Assembly (NCBI RefSeq): GCF_003019675.1
Contig: NZ_CP028105.1
Coordinates: forward strand, 248,001-312,000
Source of the DNA: Fusobacterium ulcerans
GTDB lineage: Bacteria; Fusobacteriota; Fusobacteriia; Fusobacteriales; Fusobacteriaceae
Reading direction: 5' to 3'
Length of the DNA stretch: 64,000 nucleotides
Below the pieces are notes generated by a model. The model did not search any database. It was not told where the DNA came from and saw nothing but the letters and a program-made list of their open reading frames with translations. Below, piece after piece: positions 1 to 8,935 of the stretch. Numbering within the stretch: position 1 is the stretch's first letter; each line of letters starts with the position of its first letter. The position numbers were made by a program, and so were the translations under genes.

Positions 1-1383
1 CATTATTCTAACAGCTAAGTTTGGATAATCCTGGGCTAACAGTCCCATTGATGACAATATATATGTTTTGTCTACAAGGAATTTTGGAGACATAGGTTTC
101 AAGTGAACAGGATCTTGTTCATTGAAATTTCCAGCTTTTAATATTCCTTGAGGATTTAAACTATGAATGATAACTCCTCCTGTACCAATAACATAAGGTG
201 CATCAGTCAAGTCTTTTCCACTTTGATTAAACATTGTTCCCATTGGAGTATAAACACACTCTAGCACTCCACAGTGTCTTGTCATTGCAATTTCAGTAGC
301 TGCCATTGCCATTGCCTCATCAAATCTGATCTCTTCTTCATTTTGAGGCACCATCTTGATATGATCATGTCTATACTGACATGCAGCTTTCACATCAATT
401 TGCTTTAATGAATCATGTAAATAGTTTCTTATTTTTCTTGTTCCTGCTGCTTCTAAAAGAGCTACTGATGAGTATCTCATTCCAAGATCTCCTTCTACAG
501 TTCTTTTAGCAAATGGTTCTTCCAAACCTTTTATCATGATAGAAGGTTTTGTAGGATCTCCTTTAGCTATTGAGTGAACATCTGTTGTTGCTCCTCCAAT
601 ATCTACTACTATTAAATCTCCTATTCCATCTTCATCATCAGTACCCTCTGCAAGTACCTCAGCAGCTTTTAATACAGCTGCTGGTGTAGGCATCAGTATA
701 CCTCTTATAAACTCTTCTGCGTTTTTCATTCCTTTAGCTTCTACTATTCTATTCATAAAAACTTTTCTGATTTCTTCACGAGAAGGTTCAACATTTAATT
801 TATTTATTACAGGCATTACATTTTCTGTTACAAAATAATCTATTTCAGCTTCTTTGAAAATAGCTTCCACCTGGTCAATAGCTGCTTTATTTCCTGCAAC
901 TACAACTGGCACATCAAGTTTATACTCTGCAATCATTTTAGCATTATGAATGATACAGTCTTTATTACCACCGTCTGTTCCACCAGCTAATAATATTATG
1001 TCCAGAGGAGTAGCCTTGATTTCTTCAAGTTCTCTGTGATTTAATTCGTAAGCATATGTCTTTATTACTCTTGCTCCAGCTCCTAGAGCAGCTTTTTTAG
1101 CAGCTTCAGCTGTAAGTTCAGGTACAAGGCCTATTGCTACCATTTTCAATCCACCAGCAGCAGATGAACAGGCAGTTTTACTTACAAACTCCACAGAATC
1201 AAAATCAACCTTCTCATTTATTGCAGCTTTTAATTTGTCATAAGCCTTATTAAATCCGATCATGATATCTTCTTCAACTGTAGTAATATCCTTTGCTGTC
1301 GCTAAAATAACTTCATTATCCATATCTATAGCAGTAAGTTTAGTGTAAGTACTCCCAAAATCTATGGCTAGATAAACTTTCAT
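1..1383 (-). CDS. glmL: Glutamate mutase accessory protein GlmL/MutL (3' end beyond window)
   Basis: The gene starts at 1383 and reads off the left edge; 461 codons are open with no stop, so only a few codons should be missing. The N-terminus carries a phosphate-binding loop of the ASKHA ATPase fold (AIDFGSTYTKLTAID), and a second nucleotide loop follows mid-protein (VVDIGGATTDVHSI). This matches the MutL/GlmL family encoded between the small and large subunits of adenosylcobalamin-dependent glutamate mutase. It probably acts as a chaperone or reactivase for the B12 enzyme; that role is inferred from family and position. It lies 55 bp downstream of glmS on the same strand. The catalytic subunit glmE would be expected just outside the window. 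Confidence 0.93.
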   Translation of the reverse strand, partial: MKVYLAIDFGSTYTKLTAIDMDNEVILATAKDITTVEEDIMIGFNKAYDKLKAAINEKVDFDSVEFVSKTACSSAAGGLKMVAIGLVPELTAEAAKKAALGAGARVIKTYAYELNHRELEEIKATPLDIILLAGGTDGGNKDCIIHNAKMIAEYKLDVPVVVAGNKAAIDQVEAIFKEAEIDYFVTENVMPVINKLNVEPSREEIRKVFMNRIVEAKGMKNAEEFIRGILMPTPAAVLKAAEVLAEGTDDEDGIGDLIVVDIGGATTDVHSIAKGDPTKPSIMIKGLEEPFAKRTVEGDLGMRYSSVALLEAAGTRKIRNYLHDSLKQIDVKAACQYRHDHIKMVPQNEEEIRFDEAMAMAATEIAMTRHCGVLECVYTPMGTMFNQSGKDLTDAPYVIGTGGVIIHSLNPQGILKAGNFNEQDPVHLKPMSPKFLVDKTYILSSMGLLAQDYPNLAVRIM

Positions 1384-1438
1384 AACAACCACTCTCTTTT
1401 ATTGTAAAGTTTTTTTGAAAAATTTCAGTTGATTAAGA

Positions 1439-1858
1439 TTAAGCAATCCCTAAATCTTTCTTTAAATCTTCTGTTGTATCTTCGATAGGAGTTCCTGGTC
1501 TGTAAACTCTATCAAATCCCATAGCTTTAAATCTTTCTTCTACTTCACTCCAAACTTGTTTTCCAACAACAATGTTTCCACCTACATAAAGGATGATGTC
1601 ATTAAGTCCTGCTTCTTTACATTTTTCTCTCATTCCTTGACAATCTAGTTCCCCATGTCCATATAAAGAAGAAACTATTATAGCATCAGCACTCGTTTCA
1701 ACAGCTGCGTTGATGAAGTCAGCTTGTGGTGATAAAACTCCGATGTTTACTACTTCAAATCCATTAGACTCTAAAACGTGATGAATAATTTTGTTTCCAA
1801 CTGCGTGACAGTCTGATCCAATAACTCCAATTACAACTTTTTTTCCATTTTTTTCCAT
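1439..1858 (-). CDS. glmS: Glutamate mutase sigma (B12-binding) subunit
   Basis: A 139-residue protein. I chose the start at 1858 because AGGAGG lies 8-10 bases upstream; an upstream ATG at 1933 in the same frame has no ribosome site and falls on the promoter. Near the N-terminus is the base-off cobalamin motif DxHxxG (SDCHAVGNK) that supplies the axial histidine. It is followed by the Rossmann-like B12 fold with SSLYGHGE and YVGGN segments. Together with GlmE it converts L-glutamate to 3-methylaspartate, the first step of the methylaspartate route of glutamate fermentation. It is the first gene of a minus-strand operon with glmL. Confidence 0.95.
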   Translation of the reverse strand: MEKNGKKVVIGVIGSDCHAVGNKIIHHVLESNGFEVVNIGVLSPQADFINAAVETSADAIIVSSLYGHGELDCQGMREKCKEAGLNDIILYVGGNIVVGKQVWSEVEERFKAMGFDRVYRPGTPIEDTTEDLKKDLGIA

Positions 1859-1901
1859 GAAAAATAGCCTCCTCTGTGTATGATATTTAAACTTTAATAA
1901 T

Positions 1902-1929
1902 AATATACCTCTTTTTTGTAAAAAATCAA
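1902..1929 (-). promoter_or_regulatory. Promoter of the glutamate mutase operon
   Basis: On the minus strand TTGATT (1924-1929) is followed after 16 bp by TATATT (1902-1907). This is a good sigma-70 type promoter about 45 bp upstream of the glmS start. No B12-riboswitch-like structure is apparent in the short leader. Confidence 0.6.
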
Positions 1930-2303
1930 GCATTATTAATAATATGAATGATAAAAATTTATTTTTTTAATCACATATATAAAACTCGCTATTTTATGCC
2001 ATTTTGTTAAATATTTGTTAATATTTTTCAATTACTGGTTAACAGATTTCCATTTTAGGTAATATTTCCTTTTTTATGTTGTAAAAAATATATTTCATAA
2101 TTATAAAAAATATATGTTTTTTTTCATTTTTGAATAAAAAATGGTCAAACCAAGGTTTTTTATTAACATTTTTTTTGATTAATTACTTTACACTAAAATA
2201 TTTTCAAAAAACTTTTTTTAATTGAATTTAAAAACTATCCTTACTTTTTCTTAAATATCCTTTGCTCATCTATGTTTTTCAATGAAACTTCCATTAGGAA
2301 AAT

Positions 2304-2332
2304 TTGATTTTTTCAAGAATGTGTGTTATAAT
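2304..2332 (+). promoter_or_regulatory. Promoter of the rimP-nusA-infB operon
   Basis: TTGATT (2304-2309), a 17-bp spacer and a perfect TATAAT (2327-2332). It stands upstream of the long translation operon. The bases between about 1934 and 2303 are very AT-rich, hold no gene that I can see, and separate the divergent glm promoter from this one. Confidence 0.75.
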
Positions 2333-2363
2333 ATCTTGAAAATAAATTATACTAGCTAATGTA

Positions 2364-2388
2364 GGGGAGTGGGTTTTGGTCCACTCCC
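2364..2388 (+). promoter_or_regulatory. GC-rich hairpin in the rimP leader
   Basis: GGGAGTGG (2365-2372) pairs perfectly with CCACTCCC (2381-2388) around an 8-nt loop. It begins about 25 nt after the likely transcription start and is followed by CTCTTT. It is the only GC-rich stretch in the leader. It could be an attenuator or a protein-binding leader for this autoregulated operon; the sequence alone does not say which. Confidence 0.5.
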
Positions 2389-2429
2389 TCTTTAGTAGTT
2401 ATCTTGAAAGTGAGGTGAATACATACTTT

Positions 2430-2909
2430 ATGGAAAAAAATAACAAGGAAAATATTTTGAAAAAAATTGAAACCATTGTTACCCCAGTAGTAAATGAAAT
2501 GGAATTATCTCTTGTTGATATTGAATACCTTCAAGATGGAGGTTACTGGTATGTGAGAATATATGTTGAAAACCCTGAGGGAGATATAACTCTCGAAGAT
2601 TGTGCAGCTATCAGTAATAAGATAGATGAAGACATTGACAAACTCATTGAACAAAGATTCTTCTTGGAAGTGTCTTCTCCAGGCATTGAAAGACCACTGA
2701 AGAAAATAGAAGATTATATCAGATTCAAGGGAGAAAAAGCTAAACTTAGTCTTAAACATAAAGTTGATGACAATAAAAACTTTGAAGGAATAATTACAGA
2801 CTGTAAGGATAGTATTATATATTTAGAACTAGAAGATGAAAAAGTAATGGAAATTCCCTTTTCAGAAGTAAGAAAAGCCAATCTTGTTTATGAATTTGAA
2901 GAATTTTAA
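2430..2909 (+). CDS. rimP: Ribosome maturation factor RimP
   Basis: A 159-residue protein starting at MEKNNKEN. A TTG upstream at 2376 in the same frame lies inside the leader hairpin and is rejected as a start; GAGGTG at 2412-2417 serves the ATG. It carries the RimP signature LEVSSPGIERPLKK around residues 79-92 that joins the N-terminal alpha/beta domain to the C-terminal SH3-like domain. RimP assists 30S subunit maturation. It is first in the conserved rimP-nusA-ylxR-infB-rbfA order seen across bacteria. Confidence 0.95.
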   Translation: MEKNNKENILKKIETIVTPVVNEMELSLVDIEYLQDGGYWYVRIYVENPEGDITLEDCAAISNKIDEDIDKLIEQRFFLEVSSPGIERPLKKIEDYIRFKGEKAKLSLKHKVDDNKNFEGIITDCKDSIIYLELEDEKVMEIPFSEVRKANLVYEFEEF

Positions 2910-2938
2910 TAGAATTTTCAGGAGGTAATGAAAATAAT

Positions 2939-4024
2939 ATGAAAAGTAAAGACGCTAAAGTTTTTTTAGAAGCCCTAGATGAATTAGAAAGAGAAAAAGG
3001 AATAAGTAAAGAAAATCTTCTTTTAACTGTTGAACAAGCTCTTTTGGCAGCTTACAAAAAAAATCATGGTGAAGAGGAAAATGTAGAAGTTGAAATCAAC
3101 AGAGAAACTGGTGATGTAAAACTTTATGAGGTAAAAACTGTTGTAGAAACTGAAGACCTTTATGATGCAGCTATTGAAATCTCTCTTGATGATGCTCAAG
3201 AAATTAAAAAGAGAGTAAAAGTTGGTGATATAGTAAGAATAGAAATCAACTGTGAAGAGTTTAGAAGAAATGCTATCCAAAATGGAAAACAAATAGTTAT
3301 CCAAAAAGTAAGAGAAGCTGAAAGACAATATATTTATGACAGATTCAAGGGAAAAGAAAATGATATCATTAATGGTATTATTAGAAGAATCGATGAGAAG
3401 AAAAATATATTTGTTGAGTTTGATGGTATAGAAGCTATCCTTCCTACCACTGAACAATCTCCAGCAGATACTTATAGAGTAGGAGAAAGACTTAAAGTAT
3501 TCTTAGCAGAAGTTGAGAAAACTAATAAATTCCCTAAAATAGTTATTTCTAGAAAGCATGAAGGATTATTGAAAAAATTATTTGAACTTGAAATACCAGA
3601 AATTACATCTGGATTGATAGAAATAAAAGCAGTTGCCAGAGAAGCTGGTTCAAGAGCTAAAGTCGCTGTATATTCAGCTGATCCTAATATTGACACTGTA
3701 GGAGCATGTATAGGTCAAAAAGGACTTAGAATAAAAAATATAGTTAATGAATTAAATGGAGAAAAAATAGATATTGTTATTTGGAAAGAATCTGTTGAAG
3801 AATTTGTTTCGGCAGTATTAAGTCCAGCAAAGGTAAAAAGTGTTGAAGTTATTGAAGATGAAAATACTGCAAGAGTTATTGTTGATAATTCACAATTATC
3901 TCTGGCTATTGGTAAAAACGGGCAAAATGCTAGACTTGCTGCCAAATTAACTGGTATGAGAGTTGATATAAAAACTGAGAATAGTTCTAAAGAGGATTCT
4001 TTAGAAGGAGAACAAAGTGAGTAA
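2939..4024 (+). CDS. nusA: Transcription termination/antitermination factor NusA
   Basis: A 361-residue protein, the short form without the C-terminal acidic repeats of the enterobacterial protein. Visible domains are an N-terminal RNA-polymerase-binding region (about 1-125), an S1 domain (about 130-200, KGKENDIINGIIRRIDEKK), and two KH domains. The second KH domain contains AIGKNGQNARLAAKLTG near residues 322-338. It modulates pausing, termination and antitermination. AGGAGG precedes the start, and its stop overlaps the GTG start of the next gene by 8 bases, suggesting translational coupling. Confidence 0.97.
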   Translation: MKSKDAKVFLEALDELEREKGISKENLLLTVEQALLAAYKKNHGEEENVEVEINRETGDVKLYEVKTVVETEDLYDAAIEISLDDAQEIKKRVKVGDIVRIEINCEEFRRNAIQNGKQIVIQKVREAERQYIYDRFKGKENDIINGIIRRIDEKKNIFVEFDGIEAILPTTEQSPADTYRVGERLKVFLAEVEKTNKFPKIVISRKHEGLLKKLFELEIPEITSGLIEIKAVAREAGSRAKVAVYSADPNIDTVGACIGQKGLRIKNIVNELNGEKIDIVIWKESVEEFVSAVLSPAKVKSVEVIEDENTARVIVDNSQLSLAIGKNGQNARLAAKLTGMRVDIKTENSSKEDSLEGEQSE

Positions 4025-4544
4025 TCAGGATTTTCCAGAAAGAACTTGCTTGATCTGTAAGGATAAAAAAGATAAAAAAGATTTATTCAGATTGGTTAAA
4101 GCAGGGGATGATAAGTATGTTTTTGATGAAAAACAAAAGCAGCAAAGCAGAGGCTACTATGTCTGTAAAACTCATGAATGTCTTCAAAGACTTGCTAAGC
4201 ATAAGAAGATAAAAATGAACACAGATGACCTGATGAAGATGTTGAGTCTTTTAAAAAAGGGAGAAAAGGACTATTTGAATATTTTGAAAGCAATGAAAAA
4301 TTCACAAGTTTTATCTTTTGGAATGAATATGGTTTTAGATGAGATAGAGCATACTCATTTCTTAGTTCTGGCACAAGATATAAGCGAAAAAAATGAAAAA
4401 AAACTTTTGCTTAAAGCTAAAGAACTAAATATAAACTTTGTTTATTTTGGAAATAAAAATCAACTTGGAGATATTTTTGGCAAAGATGAAGTAAGTGTCG
4501 TCGGTGTTAAAAATAAAAAAATAGCCCGTGGCCTCATAAATTAA
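4017..4544 (+). CDS. YlxR (RnpM) domain fused to an L7Ae/YlxQ-like RNA-binding domain
   Basis: A 175-residue protein with a GTG start inside the end of nusA. Residues about 1-75 are a YlxR/DUF448 domain, with RTCLICKDKKDKKDL and RGYYVCK motifs and four cysteines. Residues about 80-175 resemble the L7Ae/YlxQ fold, ending in GNKNQLGDIFGKDEVSVVGV, typical of the K-turn-binding end of these proteins. In Bacillus these are two adjacent genes (ylxR, ylxQ) in the same operon position; here they form one polypeptide. YlxR homologues have been linked to RNase P regulation. The role of the fusion is inferred. Confidence 0.85.
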   Translation: MSNQDFPERTCLICKDKKDKKDLFRLVKAGDDKYVFDEKQKQQSRGYYVCKTHECLQRLAKHKKIKMNTDDLMKMLSLLKKGEKDYLNILKAMKNSQVLSFGMNMVLDEIEHTHFLVLAQDISEKNEKKLLLKAKELNINFVYFGNKNQLGDIFGKDEVSVVGVKNKKIARGLIN

Positions 4545-4564
4545 CCTAATTTAGGAGGTAATTA

Positions 4565-6802
4565 ATGAAAGTAAGAGTACATGAATTAGCTAAAAAATAC
4601 GATATGGGAAATAAAGAGTTTTTAAATCTTTTAAAAGATGATATTAAAATTACTGTTTCATCTCATTTATCTGGTTTAGCTGAGGAAGATGTGAAAAAAA
4701 TAGATAAATATTTTGAAAATATAAATAATAATAAAGAAGAAATGATTGTGAAGCCTGAAAAAACGACTTCAAATGGAAAAGGAGATAGTTTGAATAAAAA
4801 GGTTGTAGAAACAGAAACAGATGATATATTTGAAGAAGAAGGATTAGGTAACGGTAAAAAATCTCAACAAATAAAAATTGGAAAAGATAAGAAAAACTGG
4901 AAAGGAGCTAAACCAGCTTCTGGAGAGAAAACTACTGATGATGAAAAATCTAAAAAAAATAAAAAGAAAAAAGGAAGAAGAACTGACTTTGTTATGAAAA
5001 CTGTTGATAATGCTGGTTCTGAAACTATTGAAGAAGATGGAGTAAAAATAATCAAGGTAAGAGGAGAGATCACTTTAGGTGATTTTGCATCAAGACTTGG
5101 TGTAGGTAGTGCTGAAATAATTAAAAAGCTTTTCCTTAAAGGACAAATGCTTACTATAAACAGCCCTATATCTATAGAGATGGCTGAAGAAATAGCTATG
5201 GATTATGATGCTTTAGTTGAAAAAGAAGAAGAAGTAGAATTAGAGTTTGGAGAAAAATTTGCTCTTGAGCTTGAAGACAAAGATGAAGATCTTGTTGAAA
5301 GACCTCCTGTTATTACTATTATGGGACACGTTGACCATGGTAAGACATCATTGCTTGATGCTATTAGAGCAAGTAATGTAGTTTCTGGAGAAGATGGTGG
5401 AATTACTCAAAAGATTGGAGCTTATCAAGTTGTTAAAAGTGGTAAAAAAATCACTTTCGTTGACACTCCTGGACATGAGGCTTTTACTGATATGAGAGCC
5501 AGAGGAGCACAAGTTACTGATATTGCTATATTAGTTGTTGCTGCTGATGATGGAGTTATGCCACAAACAATAGAAGCTCTGTCACATGCAAAAGCTGCTA
5601 ATGTTCCTATTATTGTTGCAGTAAATAAAATTGATAAACCTGAAGCTAACCCACAAAAAGTAAAACAAGAGCTTATGGAACATGGACTTGTTTCTATTGA
5701 ATGGGGAGGAGATACTGAATTTGTTGAAGTATCTGCTAAAAAACAATTAAACCTTGATACATTGCTTGATACTATACTTATCACAGCTGAGATTCTTGAA
5801 CTTAAAGCTAACCCTAAGAAAAGAGCTAAAGGAGTTGTTCTTGAATCTAAACTTGATCCTAAAGTTGGACCTATCGCAGACATTCTTGTTCAAGAGGGTA
5901 CACTAAAAATAGGTGATGTTATAGTTGCTGGAGAAGTTTATGGTAAAGTAAGAGCATTGATTAATGATAGAGGAGAAAGAGTAGAAAAAGTAGAACTTTC
6001 TCAGCCAGCTGAAATTATTGGTTTCAACCAAGTACCTCAAGCTGGAGATACTATGTATGTTATTCAAAATGAACAACATGCTAAAAGAATTGTTGAAGAA
6101 GTGGCCAAGGAGAGAAAACTTTCTGAAACTAGTAAGAAGACTATCTCGCTTGAATCATTATCAGAGCAATTTGATCATGAAAACCTTAAAGAACTTAACC
6201 TTGTATTAAGAGCTGATTCTAGAGGTTCTGTAGAAGCGTTAAGAGAATCATTGATGAAACTTTCAACTAATGAAGTTGCTGTTAATATTATTCAAGCTGC
6301 TTCTGGAGCAATTACAGAAAGTGACGTTAAACTTGCTGAAGTTTCAAATGCTATTATAATAGGTTTCCATGTAAGACCTACTACAAAAGCTATAAAAGAA
6401 GCTGATGTTAATGGTGTTGAAATAAGAACTTCAAATATCATTTATCACATCACTGAAGATATAGAGAAAGCTCTGACTGGTATGCTTGAACCTGAGTTCA
6501 AAGAAATATACCTTGGAAGAATTGAAATCAAAAAAGTATTTAAAGTTTCTAAAGTTGGAAACATAGCTGGATGCGTTGTTGTTGACGGAAAAGTTAAAAA
6601 TGACTCAAATATCAGAATACTAAGAGATGGAATAGTTATGTATGAAGGAAAACTTTCTTCATTGAAAAGATATAAAGATGATGCTAAAGAAGTAGTTGCA
6701 GGACAAGAATGTGGACTTGGAGTAGAAAACTTTAACGATATCAAAGAAGGAGATATTGTTGAGGCATTTGAAATCCAAGAAATTAAAAGAACTCTGAAAT
6801 AA
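4565..6802 (+). CDS. infB: Translation initiation factor IF-2
   Basis: A 745-residue GTPase. An N-terminal IF2-N helical motif (KVRVHELAKKYDM) is followed by a charged Lys/Glu-rich linker to about residue 140. A second IF2-N module comes next, then the G domain with G1 GHVDHGKT (254-261), G3 DTPGH (300-304) and G4 NKID (354-357). Domains II to IV complete the protein. It delivers fMet-tRNA to the 30S subunit. AGGAGG at 4553-4558 sets the start. The linker is shorter than in enterobacterial IF2 and I see only one start. Confidence 0.98.
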   Translation: MKVRVHELAKKYDMGNKEFLNLLKDDIKITVSSHLSGLAEEDVKKIDKYFENINNNKEEMIVKPEKTTSNGKGDSLNKKVVETETDDIFEEEGLGNGKKSQQIKIGKDKKNWKGAKPASGEKTTDDEKSKKNKKKKGRRTDFVMKTVDNAGSETIEEDGVKIIKVRGEITLGDFASRLGVGSAEIIKKLFLKGQMLTINSPISIEMAEEIAMDYDALVEKEEEVELEFGEKFALELEDKDEDLVERPPVITIMGHVDHGKTSLLDAIRASNVVSGEDGGITQKIGAYQVVKSGKKITFVDTPGHEAFTDMRARGAQVTDIAILVVAADDGVMPQTIEALSHAKAANVPIIVAVNKIDKPEANPQKVKQELMEHGLVSIEWGGDTEFVEVSAKKQLNLDTLLDTILITAEILELKANPKKRAKGVVLESKLDPKVGPIADILVQEGTLKIGDVIVAGEVYGKVRALINDRGERVEKVELSQPAEIIGFNQVPQAGDTMYVIQNEQHAKRIVEEVAKERKLSETSKKTISLESLSEQFDHENLKELNLVLRADSRGSVEALRESLMKLSTNEVAVNIIQAASGAITESDVKLAEVSNAIIIGFHVRPTTKAIKEADVNGVEIRTSNIIYHITEDIEKALTGMLEPEFKEIYLGRIEIKKVFKVSKVGNIAGCVVVDGKVKNDSNIRILRDGIVMYEGKLSSLKRYKDDAKEVVAGQECGLGVENFNDIKEGDIVEAFEIQEIKRTLK

Positions 6803-6847
6803 GAAATAACTAGATCAATAGTTCATATAGAAAGAGAGTGATGAAAA

Positions 6848-7195
6848 ATGAAAAGACAAAGATTAGCAGGAATAGAAAAAGAAATGGCTAGAGTTATATC
6901 TCAAGCTCTTCTTGAAGAAGTAAAAAATCCAAAAATAAAAGGTATTGTATCAGTTACAAGTGTGCATGTTACTGAAGACCTAAAATTTGCAGATGTATTT
7001 TTTAGTGTAATGGGACAGGAAGATGTAAATACTGATGAAGTATTAGAAGGATTAAATCAAATAAAAGGATTTCTAAGAAAAAGAGTAGCTGAAGAGATCG
7101 AAATCAGATATATCCCTGAAATAAGAGTTAAAATAGATGACTCTATTGAACATGCAGTAAAAATATCAAAACTTTTAAATGATTTGAAAAGGTAG
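6848..7195 (+). CDS. rbfA: 30S ribosome-binding factor RbfA
   Basis: A 115-residue protein with the compact type II KH fold of RbfA. KRQRLAGIEKEMARVISQ at the N-terminus, the central SVTSVHVTEDLKFADVFFSV strand pair and the C-terminal IRVKIDDSIEHA segment are characteristic. It is a cold-shock and 30S maturation factor that acts on the 5' end of 16S rRNA. It lies 45 bp after infB and 4 bp before recJ in the same operon. Confidence 0.96.
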   Translation: MKRQRLAGIEKEMARVISQALLEEVKNPKIKGIVSVTSVHVTEDLKFADVFFSVMGQEDVNTDEVLEGLNQIKGFLRKRVAEEIEIRYIPEIRVKIDDSIEHAVKISKLLNDLKR

Positions 7196-7199
7196 TGGT

Positions 7200-8921
7200 A
7201 TGATGCATTGGGAATATAGTTCGCTACCTCAGACTCTTATTGATACTAAGGCTGCTCAATGGAAGAAGAATAGATTACTTACTACCTTATTACTCAATAG
7301 AGGCTTTGAAGATGGAAAAAAAGCAGATGAATTTATAAGCCCAAAAATTTCTGATTTTAGAGACCCTTTCAAATTTGAAAAAATGGAAAAAGTAGTAGAT
7401 AAAATTTTAGAAAAAAGAGAAAAAAAGGAAAAAGTTTTTATTTATGGAGATTATGATGTTGATGGAATAACAGCAGCTGTATTTCTTGTTCTAGTCTTCA
7501 GAAACATTGGAATAGAAGTAGACTATTACATTCCCAATAGAATGGAAGAAGGCTATGGACTGGATAAAAAAACCATTGACTTCATTAATAAAGAGAAGGG
7601 AAAACTGGTTATCACTGTTGATACTGGTGTCAATTCTATAGAAGATGTAAAATATGCAGAGAGTTTAGGGATAGATGTGATAGTCACTGACCATCATAAA
7701 AGTATAAAAGAGGAGGAAGATGATCATCTCCTTCTCTTGAATCCCAAATTAAGTGATACTTATGAATTCAAATACCTGTCTGGAGCTGGAGTTGCTTTAA
7801 AAGTAGCTCAGGGTGTATATCAAAAACTTAAAATTGATATAAAAGACCTGCACCAGTATATGGATATAGTTATGATTGGCACGGTTGCTGATGTTGTTCC
7901 TATGACAGATGAAAACAGAATAATAATTAAACAGGGTCTTAGAGCTTTGAAAAAAACTAAAGTAAAAGGGCTTATGTATCTTTTGAAATATCTTAAATTT
8001 CAAAATAAAACTATAAATACAACAGATGTAAGTTACTTTATATCTCCTCTAATCAATTCTCTTGGAAGAGTAGGAATTTCCAAAATGGGAGCTGATTTTT
8101 TCTTGAAAGAGGATGATTTTGAAATCTATAATATAATAGAAGAAATGAAAAAATCAAATAAGAAAAGAAGAGAACTTGAAAAAAATATATATGATGAGGC
8201 CAATCAGGAAATTGCAAAAGTAGGACTTAAAAATCTTAAATGTATATTCTTAAGTTCAGAAAAATGGCATCCTGGAGTTATTGGTGTTGTGTCTTCAAGA
8301 TTAAGTGTAAAATATAACATTCCTGTAACACTTGTCGCATTTAAAGATGGAATAGGAAAAGCATCTTGCAGAAGTGTAAAAGGAATAAGTGTTTTCAATA
8401 TATTTCAGAATATGGGTAAAAAGCTTGTTAGATTTGGTGGACACGATCTTGCGGCTGGCTTCATAGTAAAGTCTGAAAATTTTGAAGAGGTAAAAAATAT
8501 TTTTGAAGCAAGTATAGAAAATATAAAAATAGAAAAAGAAAAAAAGAGTTTGAAAATAGATACAGAATATTCTATTGAAAACATTGATGAAGATATGTTT
8601 GAGACTATGGAAAGTATATCACCATATGGGCTTGAAAATCCACATCCTTTATTTATTGATAGAGATCTTTCCTTTGAAACTATCAAAAAATTTGGTGTAG
8701 ATGAAAGACATTTTAATGGAATAATAAGAAAAAATGGAAAAAATTATCATATGGTAGCATTCGATCTAGGTCATAAAATAAACGAAATAGAAGCTAAAAT
8801 TCAAAAGTTTGATATTGTTTATTACCCTGAAAAAACTCTGTATAGAGGAGAGGAAATTTTTCAAATCAGGGTAAAAGATATTAAAATAAAAGACGATTTT
8901 TATGAAATTTTTACTAAATAG
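7200..8921 (+). CDS. recJ: Single-stranded-DNA-specific exonuclease RecJ
   Basis: A 573-residue DHH-superfamily phosphoesterase. The metal-binding motifs are DYDVDG (84-89) and DHH (164-166). A later GGHDLAAGF marks the DHHA1 domain, and an OB-like region ends the protein. RecJ degrades single-stranded DNA 5' to 3' in recombination and mismatch repair. It starts 4 bp after the rbfA stop, with a weak ribosome site (AAAAGG), so coupling to rbfA translation is likely. Two adjacent ATG codons begin the frame; I kept the first. Confidence 0.95.
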   Translation: MMHWEYSSLPQTLIDTKAAQWKKNRLLTTLLLNRGFEDGKKADEFISPKISDFRDPFKFEKMEKVVDKILEKREKKEKVFIYGDYDVDGITAAVFLVLVFRNIGIEVDYYIPNRMEEGYGLDKKTIDFINKEKGKLVITVDTGVNSIEDVKYAESLGIDVIVTDHHKSIKEEEDDHLLLLNPKLSDTYEFKYLSGAGVALKVAQGVYQKLKIDIKDLHQYMDIVMIGTVADVVPMTDENRIIIKQGLRALKKTKVKGLMYLLKYLKFQNKTINTTDVSYFISPLINSLGRVGISKMGADFFLKEDDFEIYNIIEEMKKSNKKRRELEKNIYDEANQEIAKVGLKNLKCIFLSSEKWHPGVIGVVSSRLSVKYNIPVTLVAFKDGIGKASCRSVKGISVFNIFQNMGKKLVRFGGHDLAAGFIVKSENFEEVKNIFEASIENIKIEKEKKSLKIDTEYSIENIDEDMFETMESISPYGLENPHPLFIDRDLSFETIKKFGVDERHFNGIIRKNGKNYHMVAFDLGHKINEIEAKIQKFDIVYYPEKTLYRGEEIFQIRVKDIKIKDDFYEIFTK

Positions 8922-8935
8922 ATCAAGGAGGAAAA

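Noticed and set aside
1859-1933. N-terminal extension of GlmS
   Set aside because: It covers the operon promoter; AGGAGG fits the ATG at 1858.
2376-2429. N-terminal extension of RimP from TTG
   Set aside because: It would begin inside the leader hairpin and lacks a ribosome site; the ATG at 2430 has one.
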